From positions 1 to 64,000 of the forward strand of contig CALVAQ010000004.1 in assembly GCA_944325595.1 (NCBI GenBank): DNA of 64,000 nt. Reading direction: 5' to 3'. Position numbers and translations under genes: made by a program. The notes under the pieces are model-generated. The model was not told the origin of the DNA, did no database searches, and saw nothing but the letters and a program-made list of their open reading frames with translations. Positions 25,631 to 36,822 of this stretch are shown here, in pieces. Numbering within the stretch: position 1 is the first letter of the stretch; each line of letters begins with the position of its first letter. This DNA is from Candidatus Gastranaerophilales bacterium. GTDB taxonomy: Bacteria; Cyanobacteriota; Vampirovibrionia; Gastranaerophilales; Gastranaerophilaceae.

Positions 25631-26303
25631 AGACAAACCGCAAACATATACACTCGCAAAATTACAAATGTATGACGAATGTCCGCAGAAATACAAACTC
25701 TGCTATATAGACAAAGTGCACGTGGTTGAGAAGATACAAACACAAAAAGCTTCAAAAACAGGTACAAATATTCACAATCTCGTCAATTTTTATCTTAAAG
25801 GCATGGATGTTACAAAGCTTGTGGAATCTCTCTCCCAACCGGAAAAACTACTCTGGCACAACTTTAAGAACAGTGAACTTCAAAGTCTCAATTACGTTGA
25901 TAGCGAATACTCTTTTAATGTCCGTATAGGCGGGTATTGGATGACAGGAAGAATAGATGCTCTGTTTGAATCAAATGGGAATTATATTATTCTTGACTGG
26001 AAGACAGGTGAAACCTTCAGTCCTGAAAGTGTAAAATTTCAAACAACATTTTACCTTGTGTGCATGTATGAAATTTTAAAAGCCAAAAACTATATAAAAG
26101 AACCCAAACAGCTGTCATTGTATTATATGGACTTGAATGCGGGAAGTCTTGTCAAAATACATTTTGATGAAGAGCTTTATACAAACTACAAAGCGCAAAT
26201 ACTGGAAATTATTAACAAAATAAACAATAATCCGAGTTTTTACTGTAACAAAACAGACAAGTGCAAGCAGTGCAAATATTACAGGGCATGCCCGTATTTG
26301 TAA
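25620..26303 (+). CDS. PD-(D/E)XK nuclease with iron-sulfur cysteines (AddB/Cas4-like)
   Basis: A 227-residue RecB-family nuclease. 'TLAKLQMYDECPQKYKLCYI' opens the domain, His52 lies in 'GTNIHNLVNFYLKG', the catalytic acids are Asp113 (GRIDAL) and Asp126 with Lys128 (ILDWKTG), and Gln141-Tyr145 is the last motif. Cys21 with Cys215, Cys218 and Cys224 (CKQC, then RACP) has the spacing of the 4Fe-4S staple in AddB and Cas4. The gene overlaps the helicase by 11 bp, so the two are almost certainly partners in DNA end processing or recombination repair. It lacks Cas1/Cas2 neighbours, so a CRISPR role is not supported. Confidence 0.9.
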   Translation: MLNKDKPQTYTLAKLQMYDECPQKYKLCYIDKVHVVEKIQTQKASKTGTNIHNLVNFYLKGMDVTKLVESLSQPEKLLWHNFKNSELQSLNYVDSEYSFNVRIGGYWMTGRIDALFESNGNYIILDWKTGETFSPESVKFQTTFYLVCMYEILKAKNYIKEPKQLSLYYMDLNAGSLVKIHFDEELYTNYKAQILEIINKINNNPSFYCNKTDKCKQCKYYRACPYL

Positions 26304-26534
26304 ATTAAATTCCGGCATGCTTTTTTAAAAACCGGATTTTTAAAGATATACTTGTGTTTGAGACCATGCCAATTTTTGTATGAATAAAAATCGGCATGCC
26401 CGTATCTGTTTTTAAAATCCTGAAAACTGTTTGTGCATAAGCCTTTACAGATTTTTATTTTTTAGGCAATTTATGAAAACTAAATGTTTTTAATAATATA
26501 TAAGAGTATTCAGTTAGAAGGAAAGGTAGGTATT

Positions 26535-27209
26535 ATGGCAGTTAACGGAATTGGCAGCGCAACAAATACTACAAACGTAGCACCGTATCAAATCCAGGAA
26601 AACAATCAGCCGATAGCATCGGTACCTGTCGGAATGATACAGGCTGAGCCCTATGTAGAGCCGCAAAAAAGAAAGATTCCGACCGATATAATTTTATCGC
26701 TGGCAACACTCGGTGTTCTTACATACGGTATAATCAGACACCAGAATATGAAACCGCTGGTTCAAAAGCTGGAAAAAGCTACAAAAGACGGCGGAAAACT
26801 TACAACTGAATTAATCAGCAAAAAAGGTGAAAAAGGTAATGTACTGATAAAATCAGTAAAAACACATTTTGATAAAGACGGACATAAACATGCGGAGATT
26901 ATCCATGATTTCCAAAAACATGAAAGATATACGGTCTTTTATGACAAAGACGGAAATGTTACAAAAAATGTTGTCGGAAGAATGACAGTTCCGACAAAGA
27001 ATTCAAAATCCAGACTGGATCAAAGCCTTGTGAATGTTTATACAAGAAAAGGCAATACTGTTACAACGACATCTAAAATCTATGATTATTCCGGAAAAAA
27101 ACCGGTTGAGTTGTATAGCAGAACGGATACATCTGCAATTCCCGCTGCTGCGAAAAACACTGCTACGACAGCGGCGCCTGCGGCACAAACAGCTGCAGAA
27201 AATGCTTAA
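26535..27209 (+). CDS. Hypothetical single-pass membrane protein
   Basis: A 224-residue protein of unknown function. The ATG after GAAGGAAAGGTAGG gives MAVNGIGSATN; longer in-frame starts lack a ribosome-binding site. One hydrophobic stretch (about 57-75, 'TDIILSLATLGVLTYGII') is a likely membrane anchor. The following domain is basic, with short beta-like repeats ('HKHAEIIHDFQKHERYTVF', 'YDKDGNV'), and the tail is Ala/Thr-rich low complexity. Confidence 0.65.
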   Translation: MAVNGIGSATNTTNVAPYQIQENNQPIASVPVGMIQAEPYVEPQKRKIPTDIILSLATLGVLTYGIIRHQNMKPLVQKLEKATKDGGKLTTELISKKGEKGNVLIKSVKTHFDKDGHKHAEIIHDFQKHERYTVFYDKDGNVTKNVVGRMTVPTKNSKSRLDQSLVNVYTRKGNTVTTTSKIYDYSGKKPVELYSRTDTSAIPAAAKNTATTAAPAAQTAAENA

Positions 27210-27210
27210 T

Positions 27211-27282
27211 ATAAACTAACTAACTAACTAACTCCTTTTCCTTTAAAACTCAAAGCGGGACAAACTGTCCCGCTATTTTTTA
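27211..27282 (+). terminator. (CTAA)n microsatellite and rho-independent terminator
   Basis: Four CTAA units follow the stop codon (about 27214-27230). The stem AGCGGGACA/TGTCCCGCT at 27254-27274 then runs into a T-rich tract. It ends the upstream gene and abuts the convergent serB stop. Confidence 0.8.
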
Positions 27283-27909
27283 CAAAATTTTATCCAATAT
27301 AAGTCTCAAATCTTTTTGGTCAATACAGATTGTTGCGTTTTCTTTTACAACAGGCTTTGCGCAAAAGGCAACCCTTGTGCCGGCAAACTTGAACATACTC
27401 AAATCATTTGCTCCGTCACCTACAGCAATTGTATTTTCAGGCGTAATATCAAGCAATGTTTGCAGTTTTTTCAGCATTCTGCCTTTACTGTCGGAAAACA
27501 TCATCTCACCGCCGGCATGTCCTGTTAAAAGCCCGTTTTTTACATGCAGGATATTTGAGAAATCGACATCATAGCCGAGAATATTCTTTGCATGTTCAGT
27601 TGCATTTTTAAAACCGCCTGAAAAACAAACTACGGAATAACCGTGCTTTTTTAATTCGGAAATTGTTTCTTTTGCTCCCTGCATATATGGCAGATTGTGA
27701 CATATTTCATTAACTCTTTTTTCTTCTATACCTTTTAAAACAGAAACACGGTAAGTCAGACTGTCAAAAAAATCCAGTTCACCTTCCATTGCCTGTCTTG
27801 TGATTTCAGAAACTTCCTTTTGCAAACCAATTTCGCCTGCAATAATTTCAATTGTCTCGCCATCCATAAGAGTCGAGTCAAAATCAAAAACAGCAAGTTT
27901 CTTTTTCAT
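27280..27909 (-). CDS. serB: Phosphoserine phosphatase
   Basis: A 209-residue HAD-family phosphatase, last step of serine synthesis. Motifs: 'FDFDSTLMDGETIEIIA' with nucleophile Asp in DFDST near the N-terminus, 'CFSGGFKNATEHAKNILG', and 'NTIAVGDGANDLSMFKFAG'. The start is MKKKLAVFDFD, with CTAAGGAC upstream; a longer open frame reaches into dut and is not used. It lies 13 bp after dut on the same strand, probably one transcript. Confidence 0.93.
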   Translation of the reverse strand: MKKKLAVFDFDSTLMDGETIEIIAGEIGLQKEVSEITRQAMEGELDFFDSLTYRVSVLKGIEEKRVNEICHNLPYMQGAKETISELKKHGYSVVCFSGGFKNATEHAKNILGYDVDFSNILHVKNGLLTGHAGGEMMFSDSKGRMLKKLQTLLDITPENTIAVGDGANDLSMFKFAGTRVAFCAKPVVKENATICIDQKDLRLILDKIL

Positions 27910-27922
27910 AAAACAAGAGTCC

Positions 27923-28369
27923 TTAGTTTTTTCCGGTAGAACCAAATCCGCCGGCACCTCTTTGTGTGTCAGAAAGTTCAGATACAACACTTATATCTGC
28001 CTTGGTTACAGGTGCAATTACCATCTGAGCAATTCTGTCGCCGGTATTAATCGTAAACGCTTCATTTGAAAGATTGATTGCGGGAACGCAAACTTCTCCT
28101 CTGTAGTCTTCATCAATTGTTCCTACACAGTTTACGAGCGTGATACCGTGCTTGATAGACATGCCTGATCTTGGTCTGACCTGTGCTTCATATCCGTGAG
28201 GAAGTTCCATCTTGAACCCTGTCGGAATTAATTTTCTTTCAAGCGGTTTTAGCGTAATAGGTTCTTTTAAACATGCACACAAATCCATTCCTGCCGCACC
28301 TTCTGTCTGGTATTGAGGAATTTGTGCATTTTCATCGATTTTTTGTATTTTTAATTCTATTCTTTCCAT
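27923..28369 (-). CDS. dut: dUTP diphosphatase
   Basis: A 148-residue trimeric-type dUTPase that hydrolyses dUTP to dUMP. All five motifs are present: 'AAGMDLCA', 'PRSGMSIKHG', 'NCVGTIDEDYRGEV', 'GDRIAQMVIAPV' and the C-terminal 'RGAGGFGSTG'. Length and start are normal. Transcribed toward serB, divergent from dnaG. Confidence 0.97.
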   Translation of the reverse strand: MERIELKIQKIDENAQIPQYQTEGAAGMDLCACLKEPITLKPLERKLIPTGFKMELPHGYEAQVRPRSGMSIKHGITLVNCVGTIDEDYRGEVCVPAINLSNEAFTINTGDRIAQMVIAPVTKADISVVSELSDTQRGAGGFGSTGKN

Positions 28370-28396
28370 TCCTTAATTATATTAGAAGAAAATATT

Positions 28397-28425
28397 TTGA
28401 CAATTTTGAAAACAAAATTGATAAA
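28397..28425 (+). promoter_or_regulatory. Candidate promoter of dnaG-rpoD
   Basis: TTGACA and GATAAA are separated by 17 bp, about 50 bp before the dnaG start. The -10 is imperfect, and a second TATAAT lies closer to the start near 28460 without a good -35. Confidence 0.4.
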
Positions 28426-28474
28426 TTATTATTAAATTTTTTCAATATATTATTGTGTTATAATATCGATTGAA

Positions 28475-30373
28475 ATGAATGGAATAACTTATCAAGACGT
28501 CGTCTCTCAGATAAAAGACAAATTAGACATTGTTGATGTTGTCTCAAAATATGTAATCTTAAAGAAATCAGGAGCAAACTACTGGGGCTGCTGTCCCTTT
28601 CACAATGAAAAAACACCGTCATTCAGCGTAAATCCTGCAAAACAGTTTTACAAATGCTTTGGCTGCGGAGAAGGCGGCGATGTCTTGAGCTTTTTGATGA
28701 AAATCAACAATCAAAGCTTTCACGAGGTTGTAAAAGAGCAAGCCGAACTTTTAGGTATCGAACTTCCTTCGACTTTTGAAAAATCAAACGACAACAAAGA
28801 TTTGAAAACAAAATTATACAGCTGCCTTAAAGACACAGCCGAGTTTTTTAAATCTTCTCTTTTGAACAACAAATCATCTGCTGCATATCAGTATCTGGCA
28901 TCAAGAGGTATTACGGATGAGAATATAGAGACTTACAAACTCGGTTTTGCTCCCAATTCATACGATGAACTTCAAAAACATTTAAAAGTAAAATACTCCG
29001 AAGAAATTCTGGATAAAGCGGGACTTGTTTCAAAAAGAGAAAATAACAGGGGATATATAGACAGATTCAGAAACAGAATAACTATCCCCATCTTTGATGA
29101 AAAAGGAAATATTGTTGCCTTTGGCGCCCGAGCGATTGAATCAGGACAAAATCCGAAATATCTAAACTCTCCCGATACTCTTGTCTACAACAAAAGCAAT
29201 ATACTCTACGGATTGTATCAGGCAAAAGATGCAATAAAAGAAAAAGATTCCATTGTTATTATGGAGGGGTATTTTGATGTGATTTCCGCACAGGTCAACG
29301 GTGTAAAAAATGCGGTAGGTGCCTGCGGAACAGCGTTAACGGAGAGCCATGTAAAGCTTATTTCCAGATACACACCTTCTCGAAAAATTTATCTTGCTTT
29401 TGATACTGATAAAGCAGGACAAAACGCAACAAAAAGAGGTGCAGAAATTATTAAAGAGGCGTTCTCCGGACTCGGAAACATAAAACAGTTTGATGAAAGC
29501 TTTTCTTCCGTTTCAAAAAGCAATGACAGATACTCCTGTGAACTGAGAGTAGTTGTGCCTCCGGAGGGCAAAGATCCTGATGAATTTATCAGAGAACACG
29601 GCTCGGATGCGTATCAGGAAATTCTCGACAGCGCACCGCTGCTTGTTGATTTTCAAATAAACAGCATTCTTTCTGCAAAAACACCCGATATGTCACCGGT
29701 AGAAAAAAGTGGTCTCGTAAAAGAACTTATTCCCTATCTTTCTGAAATAAACAACAATATTGTCAGAGATGAGTATGTGAAAATAGTTGCACAGAGTCTG
29801 GATGTTACGGAAAACTCAATCCGGCAGGAACTAAAAAAGGGTTTTTCAAACACTTTTTTGCCTCCTGTCAGAGTAGAAAAGAATACTGCTCCGATTGTAA
29901 AGAAATCTTTAAATATTTCGGAAAAAGCGCAAAAAAATTTATTGTCGATGTATTTAATAGACGAAAGCCCCTACAGCATTCAAACATTAAACAGCTTTTT
30001 AAAGGATGTTGAATATACAAACGATAAGTTAATAATTGTAAAAAATACAATTGACAAATTGTCTCAACGGGTAAATAATGTTAAGGAATTGATAGAAACC
30101 CTGTACACAGAATTTGCCGAGGACTATGAAGTCAAAGAGATAATTACAGATTTGATATATCTTTCCGACAGTTTCAAAGATTTGTCGGAGAAAGATTTTA
30201 AAAATGCTATTAATGAAAACATTGCTAAAATAGCGGCTTTTAAAGAAAAAGAAGCTCAAAATCATTTACGGTCTCAATACAAAAACCTCAATGATGATGA
30301 AATTCAAGCAATCCAAATACAAATGCAATTAAGAGAAAATATAAAAAACAAGCTAAGAACTGGAGACAATTAA
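28475..30373 (+). CDS. dnaG: DNA primase
   Basis: A 632-residue primase for replication. The N-terminal CHC2 zinc ribbon is '[15 protein letters not shown]' and '[11 protein letters not shown]' (about 40-68). The TOPRIM core carries '[13 protein letters not shown]' (Glu) and '[15 protein letters not shown]' (Asp-x-Asp). A C-terminal helical DnaB-binding region ends the protein. No strong ribosome-binding site is seen at the ATG. The stop overlaps the rpoD start by one base, the classical macromolecular-synthesis pair. Confidence 0.97.
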   Translation: MNGITYQDVVSQIKDKLDIVDVVSKYVILKKSGANYWGCCPFHNEKTPSFSVNPAKQFYKCFGCGEGGDVLSFLMKINNQSFHEVVKEQAELLGIELPSTFEKSNDNKDLKTKLYSCLKDTAEFFKSSLLNNKSSAAYQYLASRGITDENIETYKLGFAPNSYDELQKHLKVKYSEEILDKAGLVSKRENNRGYIDRFRNRITIPIFDEKGNIVAFGARAIESGQNPKYLNSPDTLVYNKSNILYGLYQAKDAIKEKDSIVIMEGYFDVISAQVNGVKNAVGACGTALTESHVKLISRYTPSRKIYLAFDTDKAGQNATKRGAEIIKEAFSGLGNIKQFDESFSSVSKSNDRYSCELRVVVPPEGKDPDEFIREHGSDAYQEILDSAPLLVDFQINSILSAKTPDMSPVEKSGLVKELIPYLSEINNNIVRDEYVKIVAQSLDVTENSIRQELKKGFSNTFLPPVRVEKNTAPIVKKSLNISEKAQKNLLSMYLIDESPYSIQTLNSFLKDVEYTNDKLIIVKNTIDKLSQRVNNVKELIETLYTEFAEDYEVKEIITDLIYLSDSFKDLSEKDFKNAINENIAKIAAFKEKEAQNHLRSQYKNLNDDEIQAIQIQMQLRENIKNKLRTGDN

Positions 30374-31452
30374 TGAGCAGAAAAAGAATGTCAGACAAAT
30401 CACTCGTTAGTATGATTGATGAAGATGATCTTCAAACAGATGATACTGCCGGTGATGATTTATTCAGCGAGCCCGAAACAATTACTACAGACAGTATAGA
30501 CGTCATTATAGGAAAATCAGGTTCAGTAGCTGCTGATGAAATTTATATGCAACCTTCAGACGATATGGAAGATTCTGACGAAGAACAGCAACTTGCAGTA
30601 CCCAGAGGCGTTTCTCTGGATGACCCCGTTAGAATGTACCTTAGAGAAATCGGACGTATTAAACTTTTGACCGCTGATGAAGAAATTGACCTTGCCAGAA
30701 AAATTATTCAAGGCGGAAATGTCGGTGCTGTAGCAAAAAGAAAACTTGTTCAGGCAAACTTGAGACTGGTTGTTTCTATTGCCAAAAAATATGTAGGCAG
30801 AGGTATGTTGTTCCTTGATTTGATTCAGGAAGGAAACCTCGGTCTTATAAGAGCAGCAGAAAAGTTTGACCACGAAAGAGGATACAAGTTCTCTACATAT
30901 GCTACCTGGTGGATTCGTCAGGCTATCACAAGAGCAATTGCTGATCAGGCACGTACAATCCGTATCCCCGTTCACATGGTTGAAACTATCAACAAATTGA
31001 AAAAAGTCACAAGAAAACTCGCTCAAGAGCTTTCAAGAAAACCGACAGAAGAAGAACTTGCTCAAGAGATGAATATTTCTATATCAAAACTCAGAGAAAT
31101 CATCAAAGTTGCTCAAGAGCCGCTTTCTTTGGAAACACCTATCGGTAAAGAAGAAGACTCAAGACTCGGCGATTTCATTGAAGACAAAGATGCTGATGCG
31201 CCTGTCAAAACGGTTGCTCATGAACTTTTGAGAGAGGACCTTGCAGAAGTGTTGAGCGGACTTTCTCCCCGAGAAAGAGATGTTCTGAGACTGCGTTTTG
31301 GTATGGATGACGGCAGACAAAGAACACTCGAAGAAGTTGGTCAGCTGTTCGGCGTTACACGTGAACGTATCAGACAGATTGAAGCAAAAGCTTTGAGAAA
31401 ACTCAGACATCCAAACAGAAGCAAACGCTTAAGAGAATACGTAGAAGTATAA
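30373..31452 (+). CDS. rpoD: Primary sigma factor RpoD
   Basis: A 359-residue sigma70. An acidic N-terminus of about 70 residues (short region 1.1) is followed by region 1.2 '[13 protein letters not shown]', region 2 '[20 protein letters not shown]' and '[20 protein letters not shown]', region 3, and region 4.2 '[19 protein letters not shown]'. This is the housekeeping sigma that recognises the TTGACA/TATAAT promoters seen in the window. Translationally coupled to dnaG and closed by a terminator. Confidence 0.98.
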   Translation: MSRKRMSDKSLVSMIDEDDLQTDDTAGDDLFSEPETITTDSIDVIIGKSGSVAADEIYMQPSDDMEDSDEEQQLAVPRGVSLDDPVRMYLREIGRIKLLTADEEIDLARKIIQGGNVGAVAKRKLVQANLRLVVSIAKKYVGRGMLFLDLIQEGNLGLIRAAEKFDHERGYKFSTYATWWIRQAITRAIADQARTIRIPVHMVETINKLKKVTRKLAQELSRKPTEEELAQEMNISISKLREIIKVAQEPLSLETPIGKEEDSRLGDFIEDKDADAPVKTVAHELLREDLAEVLSGLSPRERDVLRLRFGMDDGRQRTLEEVGQLFGVTRERIRQIEAKALRKLRHPNRSKRLREYVEV

Positions 31453-31476
31453 ATCAACAAATTCAATACAAAAAGA

Positions 31477-31505
31477 AAAGAGGTAGCAAATACCTCTTTT
31501 TCTTT
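31477..31505 (+). terminator. Rho-independent terminator of rpoD
   Basis: Stem AAAGAGGTA/TACCTCTTT with a five-base loop, followed by T-rich sequence. Confidence 0.85.
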
Positions 31506-31522
31506 TAATAAAATATACCAAA

Positions 31523-31551
31523 TAAAAAGCCCTCAATTTCTTGAGGGCTTT
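31523..31551. terminator. Terminator between rpoD and dnaK
   Basis: Perfect stem AAAGCCCTCAA/TTGAGGGCTTT. The A-run on the plus strand gives a T-run for the minus-strand dnaK transcript. Confidence 0.8.
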
Positions 31552-31610
31552 AATATTAGGGTAAGTGAATTTTTTTGTATTAATAATGCCGGTGTGGCAA
31601 ATCTAATCCG

Positions 31611-33488
<1,878 letters not shown>

Positions 33489-33705
33489 CTATGTCACACT
33501 TTCATTTTCTATATAATTTATAGCATCTAATTCAAAAAAAAATTAAAAAATAAACAAAAAATTAATATTTCAAATATTATGTACCCCCTTGGCAAATATC
33601 AAAACTTTGAATAATAAATGTCCGAGGAAAGTTCGTGACAAAACTCTGCCGTCTGTCTCTTTATTTGCGGCAAATGTGACATAGGATAGTTCCGGATAAA
33701 TTTTT

Positions 33706-33733
33706 GACAAAAAAAAACCGACTCACGCCGGTT
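33706..33733 (-). terminator. Minus-strand terminator in a gene-poor gap
   Basis: On the minus strand AACCGGCGTGAGTCGGTT is followed by at least nine T. It implies a short minus-strand transcript in the 33459-33939 gap, since the next upstream minus-strand gene is beyond 34262. The small open frame at 33739-33804 is the only candidate. The rest of the gap is AT-rich, with a CATGGTTA...TAACCATG hairpin at about 33818-33842 and a repeated CTCTCTAAT. Confidence 0.6.
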
Positions 33734-33738
33734 AAACT

Positions 33739-33804
33739 TTACCACATATTAGAGAGAGGAATTAGAGAGAGAAATTTAAAAATCTTTTTTATTTCCTCTA
33801 CCAT
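33739..33804 (-). CDS. Candidate 21-residue peptide
   Basis: The minus strand has GGGGA, six bases, then ATG and 21 codons (starts MVEEIKKIFKFL, ends LSNMW) with the stop six bases before a strong terminator. The peptide is amphipathic with basic residues on one face, as in small membrane-active peptides. This is a low-certainty call based on layout alone. Confidence 0.3.
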   Translation of the reverse strand: MVEEIKKIFKFLSLIPLSNMW

Positions 33805-33939
33805 GTATATTCCCCATGGTTAATTTTTTATAACCATGTCATATCACTTTTTTAATATTTCTTTACAAATCAAAATACAAATAACAAAAAATATTTTTTT
33901 GATTTTTTGAATAAAGCACGCAACTCAGGAGAGGACAAA

Positions 33940-34209
33940 ATGCAGGTATCATTTAAAGCTCAGTTTGAGGGTTTGGATTCACTTCCGCTTCAAATACTGT
34001 TTGAAAGACAAACACAAGATGACAAAACTCATACAGTCAGATATATACCGAACAAAGACAAAGAAAAATTTGCTCAGGACAAATTTGTTCTGTTAAACAA
34101 CGGTAAAGAAACCGCTGAGTATGTTACTCATGTTGACCCGAAGTATTTTTGGATAAAAAGACTGCTTCAAATTTACGATTTGTTAATAGAAAAGGAAAAT
34201 CAAAAATAA
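33940..34209 (+). CDS. Small hypothetical protein with N-terminal FK motif
   Basis: An 89-residue protein whose ATG follows CAGGAGAGGACAAA. It begins MQVSFKAQFEGL, carrying the FK motif at residues 4-7. The rest is charged, with 'YFWIKRLLQIYDLLIEKE' forming a C-terminal helix. No family is recognised. It is a single-gene unit with a terminator. Confidence 0.7.
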   Translation: MQVSFKAQFEGLDSLPLQILFERQTQDDKTHTVRYIPNKDKEKFAQDKFVLLNNGKETAEYVTHVDPKYFWIKRLLQIYDLLIEKENQK

Positions 34210-34226
34210 TCACACAATGTCATATA

Positions 34227-34261
34227 TAAAAAGCCCTTTGATTGTATAATCAAAGGGCTTT
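34227..34261. terminator. Bidirectional terminator
   Basis: A 14-bp stem AAAGCCCTTTGATT / AATCAAAGGGCTTT between the convergent FK-motif gene and hppA. Confidence 0.88.
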
Positions 34262-34282
34262 AACTTTATAATGAACTTTTTA

Positions 34283-36718
34283 TTATTCATTATCAGTTTT
34301 TTGAGGAATTCTCATTGCATAGAATGATCTCCATACAAAGATCAATGCGATAATCAGGAAGATTACACCGGCAATAGGAGCAACTTGTCTGAATGATTCA
34401 TTGATAGAGATTTCCATAGCCAGCAGACCAAACAGTGTAGTGAATTTGATAATCGGGTTCATAGCTACTGAAGAAGTATCTTTGAACGGGTCACCTACTG
34501 TGTCGCCAACTACTGTAGCATCGTGAAGAGGTGTGCCTTTTTCGCAAAGGTCACATTCAACGATTTTCTTAGCGTTATCCCAGCAACCGCCTGCGTTAGC
34601 CATAAATACAGCCTGGAAAAGACCGAATACGGCAATTGCAATCAGGTAGCTTACAAAGAATGCTACAGGAGCAACAGTCTTGCAAGCCGGAGCTGAAAGG
34701 CAAGCAAATGCAAGAGCAAATGCAAACAATGCGATGAAGATGTTTATCATACCCTTTTGAGCGTATTGAGTACAGATTTTAACAACTTCTTTTGAGTTTG
34801 AAACATTTGCTGTTTTTACGCTTTCATCATCGAGTTTGATGTGATTTTTGATGTATTCAACTGCTCTGTATGCACCTGTTGTAACAGCCTGCATAGAAGC
34901 ACCTGAGAACCAGTAAATTACAGCACCGCCGGCCAAGAAACCGAGCAATGTGTATGGGTTAAGTACGTTCAATACAGCTTCCGGCTGAATACCGAGTGTA
35001 TTTTTGATAACCAGAATCAATGAGAAAATCATTGTTGTGGCACCAACAACAGCTGTACCGATAAGTACCGGTTTTGATGTTGCTTTGAATGTGTTGCCTG
35101 CGCCGTCGTTTTCTTCGAGCTGAGCTTTTGCAACTTCAAAGTTCGGTTTGAAACCGAAGTCTTTTTCGATTTCTTCGGCAACGCCTTCTCTTTCTTCAAT
35201 CAAAGAAAGTTCGTATACGGATTGAGCGTTGTCGGTAACAGGACCGTAGCTGTCAACAGCGATTGTAACAGGTCCCATACCGAGGAAACCGAATGCAACA
35301 AGACCAAATGCAAATACAGAAGCGTATATCATTACTGTTTCAGGAATCATTGTGCTGAAGAAGTATGACAATCCCATCAAGAATACGATTACCATACCAA
35401 TCCAGAAGCCTGAGAAGTTACCTGAAACAATACCTGACAGGATTGTCAAAGATGATCCGCCTTCACGTGAAGCTGTAACAACTTCTTTTGTGTGAATAGC
35501 ATTCGGGCTTGTGAATATTTTTGTAAATTCAGGAATCAAAGCAGCACCTAAAGTACCGCAAGAAATGATACCTGCTAATACCCACCAGAGGTTTTCTCCC
35601 ATTGATGACAATAACCATTTTGATACACCAAAAGTCATTGCAATTGACAATACGGAAGTCAACCAGACGAGGTTTGTCAAAGGTTTTTCAAAATCAAGCT
35701 TTTCAGCTTTGCCGAACAGAGCTTGTGTCAAACCTGTGTTAATCCAGTAAGCAACTACTGAAGTAACAATCATCAAGAATCTCATTGTGAAGATCCAAGT
35801 TAACAATTGAATTTGATAATCAGGCAATACGCCCAAAAGAATAAATGAAACAAGTGCGACACCTGTTACACCGTATGTTTCAAAACCGTCAGCTGTCGGT
35901 CCGATAGAGTCACCGGCGTTGTCACCTGTACAGTCTGCAATAACACCGGGGTTTCTCGGGTCGTCTTCTTTGATTTTGAATTGAATTTTCATCAAGTCAG
36001 AACCGATATCTGCGATTTTTGTGAAAATACCACCGGCAACACGAAGTGCTGAAGCACCAAGAGATTCACCGATAGCAAAACCGATAAAGCAAGCACCTGC
36101 GAGTTCACCGGGAACAAACAACAGGATAATAAGCATCATAATAAGCTCAACACTGACGAGCAATACACCGATACTCATACCGGCTTTCAACGGAATGTTC
36201 AAAACTTTTAAAGGATTGCCTTCGAGTGAAGCAAATGCTGTTCTTGCGTTAGCAAGAGTGTTCATTCTGATACCGAACCATGCTACACCGTAAGAACCCA
36301 AAATACCGATTACTGACCAAGCCAGAATAATCAATACTCCTTTAAGTCCCATATGCTGCAATCCGCCGAAGTAGAATGCAATACAAAGACCAATCAGGAT
36401 TTCCAAACCGAGCAAAAATTTACCCTGTTGAATAAGGTAAGTTTTGCAAGTTTCAAAAATAGTGTTTCCGATTTCAGCCATTGCTGAATGAACTTTGTAA
36501 TTTTTGACTTTGATAAATTCTATCAAGCCAAAAATCAAGCCCAAAACGGAAATAGCGATGCCGACTAACAGCAGATTAAAGCTGTTCGGGTCGCTTGCCA
36601 GATTTGGGACGACCAAATCGGCTTCCCCGGCAAATGCCGAGTTGGCTGCTAAAAGCATAGAAAATACACCAAGTGTAGCTCCTTTTAGCAAACCAGACCA
36701 TTTTTCTAAGTTAGCCAT
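34283..36718 (-). CDS. hppA: Membrane-bound proton/sodium-translocating pyrophosphatase, divergent type
   Basis: An 811-residue M-PPase with about 16 helices. It couples PPi hydrolysis to H+ or Na+ export. The metal-PPi site is seen in 'EDDPRNPGVIADCTGDNAG' with a following 'TADGFETYG', and at the C-terminus in 'NAGGCWDNAKKIVE' and 'GDTVGDPFKDTSSVAMNP'. The usual DVGADLVGKVE loop reads DIGSDLMKIQFKIKEDD, so it belongs to a divergent branch, and the ion cannot be told from sequence by eye. An N-terminal hydrophobic segment ends SAFAGE and may be cleaved. The gene stands alone. Confidence 0.93.
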   Translation of the reverse strand: MANLEKWSGLLKGATLGVFSMLLAANSAFAGEADLVVPNLASDPNSFNLLLVGIAISVLGLIFGLIEFIKVKNYKVHSAMAEIGNTIFETCKTYLIQQGKFLLGLEILIGLCIAFYFGGLQHMGLKGVLIILAWSVIGILGSYGVAWFGIRMNTLANARTAFASLEGNPLKVLNIPLKAGMSIGVLLVSVELIMMLIILLFVPGELAGACFIGFAIGESLGASALRVAGGIFTKIADIGSDLMKIQFKIKEDDPRNPGVIADCTGDNAGDSIGPTADGFETYGVTGVALVSFILLGVLPDYQIQLLTWIFTMRFLMIVTSVVAYWINTGLTQALFGKAEKLDFEKPLTNLVWLTSVLSIAMTFGVSKWLLSSMGENLWWVLAGIISCGTLGAALIPEFTKIFTSPNAIHTKEVVTASREGGSSLTILSGIVSGNFSGFWIGMVIVFLMGLSYFFSTMIPETVMIYASVFAFGLVAFGFLGMGPVTIAVDSYGPVTDNAQSVYELSLIEEREGVAEEIEKDFGFKPNFEVAKAQLEENDGAGNTFKATSKPVLIGTAVVGATTMIFSLILVIKNTLGIQPEAVLNVLNPYTLLGFLAGGAVIYWFSGASMQAVTTGAYRAVEYIKNHIKLDDESVKTANVSNSKEVVKICTQYAQKGMINIFIALFAFALAFACLSAPACKTVAPVAFFVSYLIAIAVFGLFQAVFMANAGGCWDNAKKIVECDLCEKGTPLHDATVVGDTVGDPFKDTSSVAMNPIIKFTTLFGLLAMEISINESFRQVAPIAGVIFLIIALIFVWRSFYAMRIPQKTDNE

Positions 36719-36822
36719 CTTTTTTCTCCCTTGTCCTCTTTTTCCATCTCAAAAGGACCATTTTCTACACATACCCTCATTGTACATAAAATACAGCTTT
36801 TAGCAAGAAGTTTATAAAATTT

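Noticed and set aside
33600..33710. Possible RNase P-like string GAGGAAAGTTCGTGAC
   Set aside because: The similarity to the 5' conserved segment of RNase P RNA is a few bases only and no matching 3' conserved segment lies within the gap.
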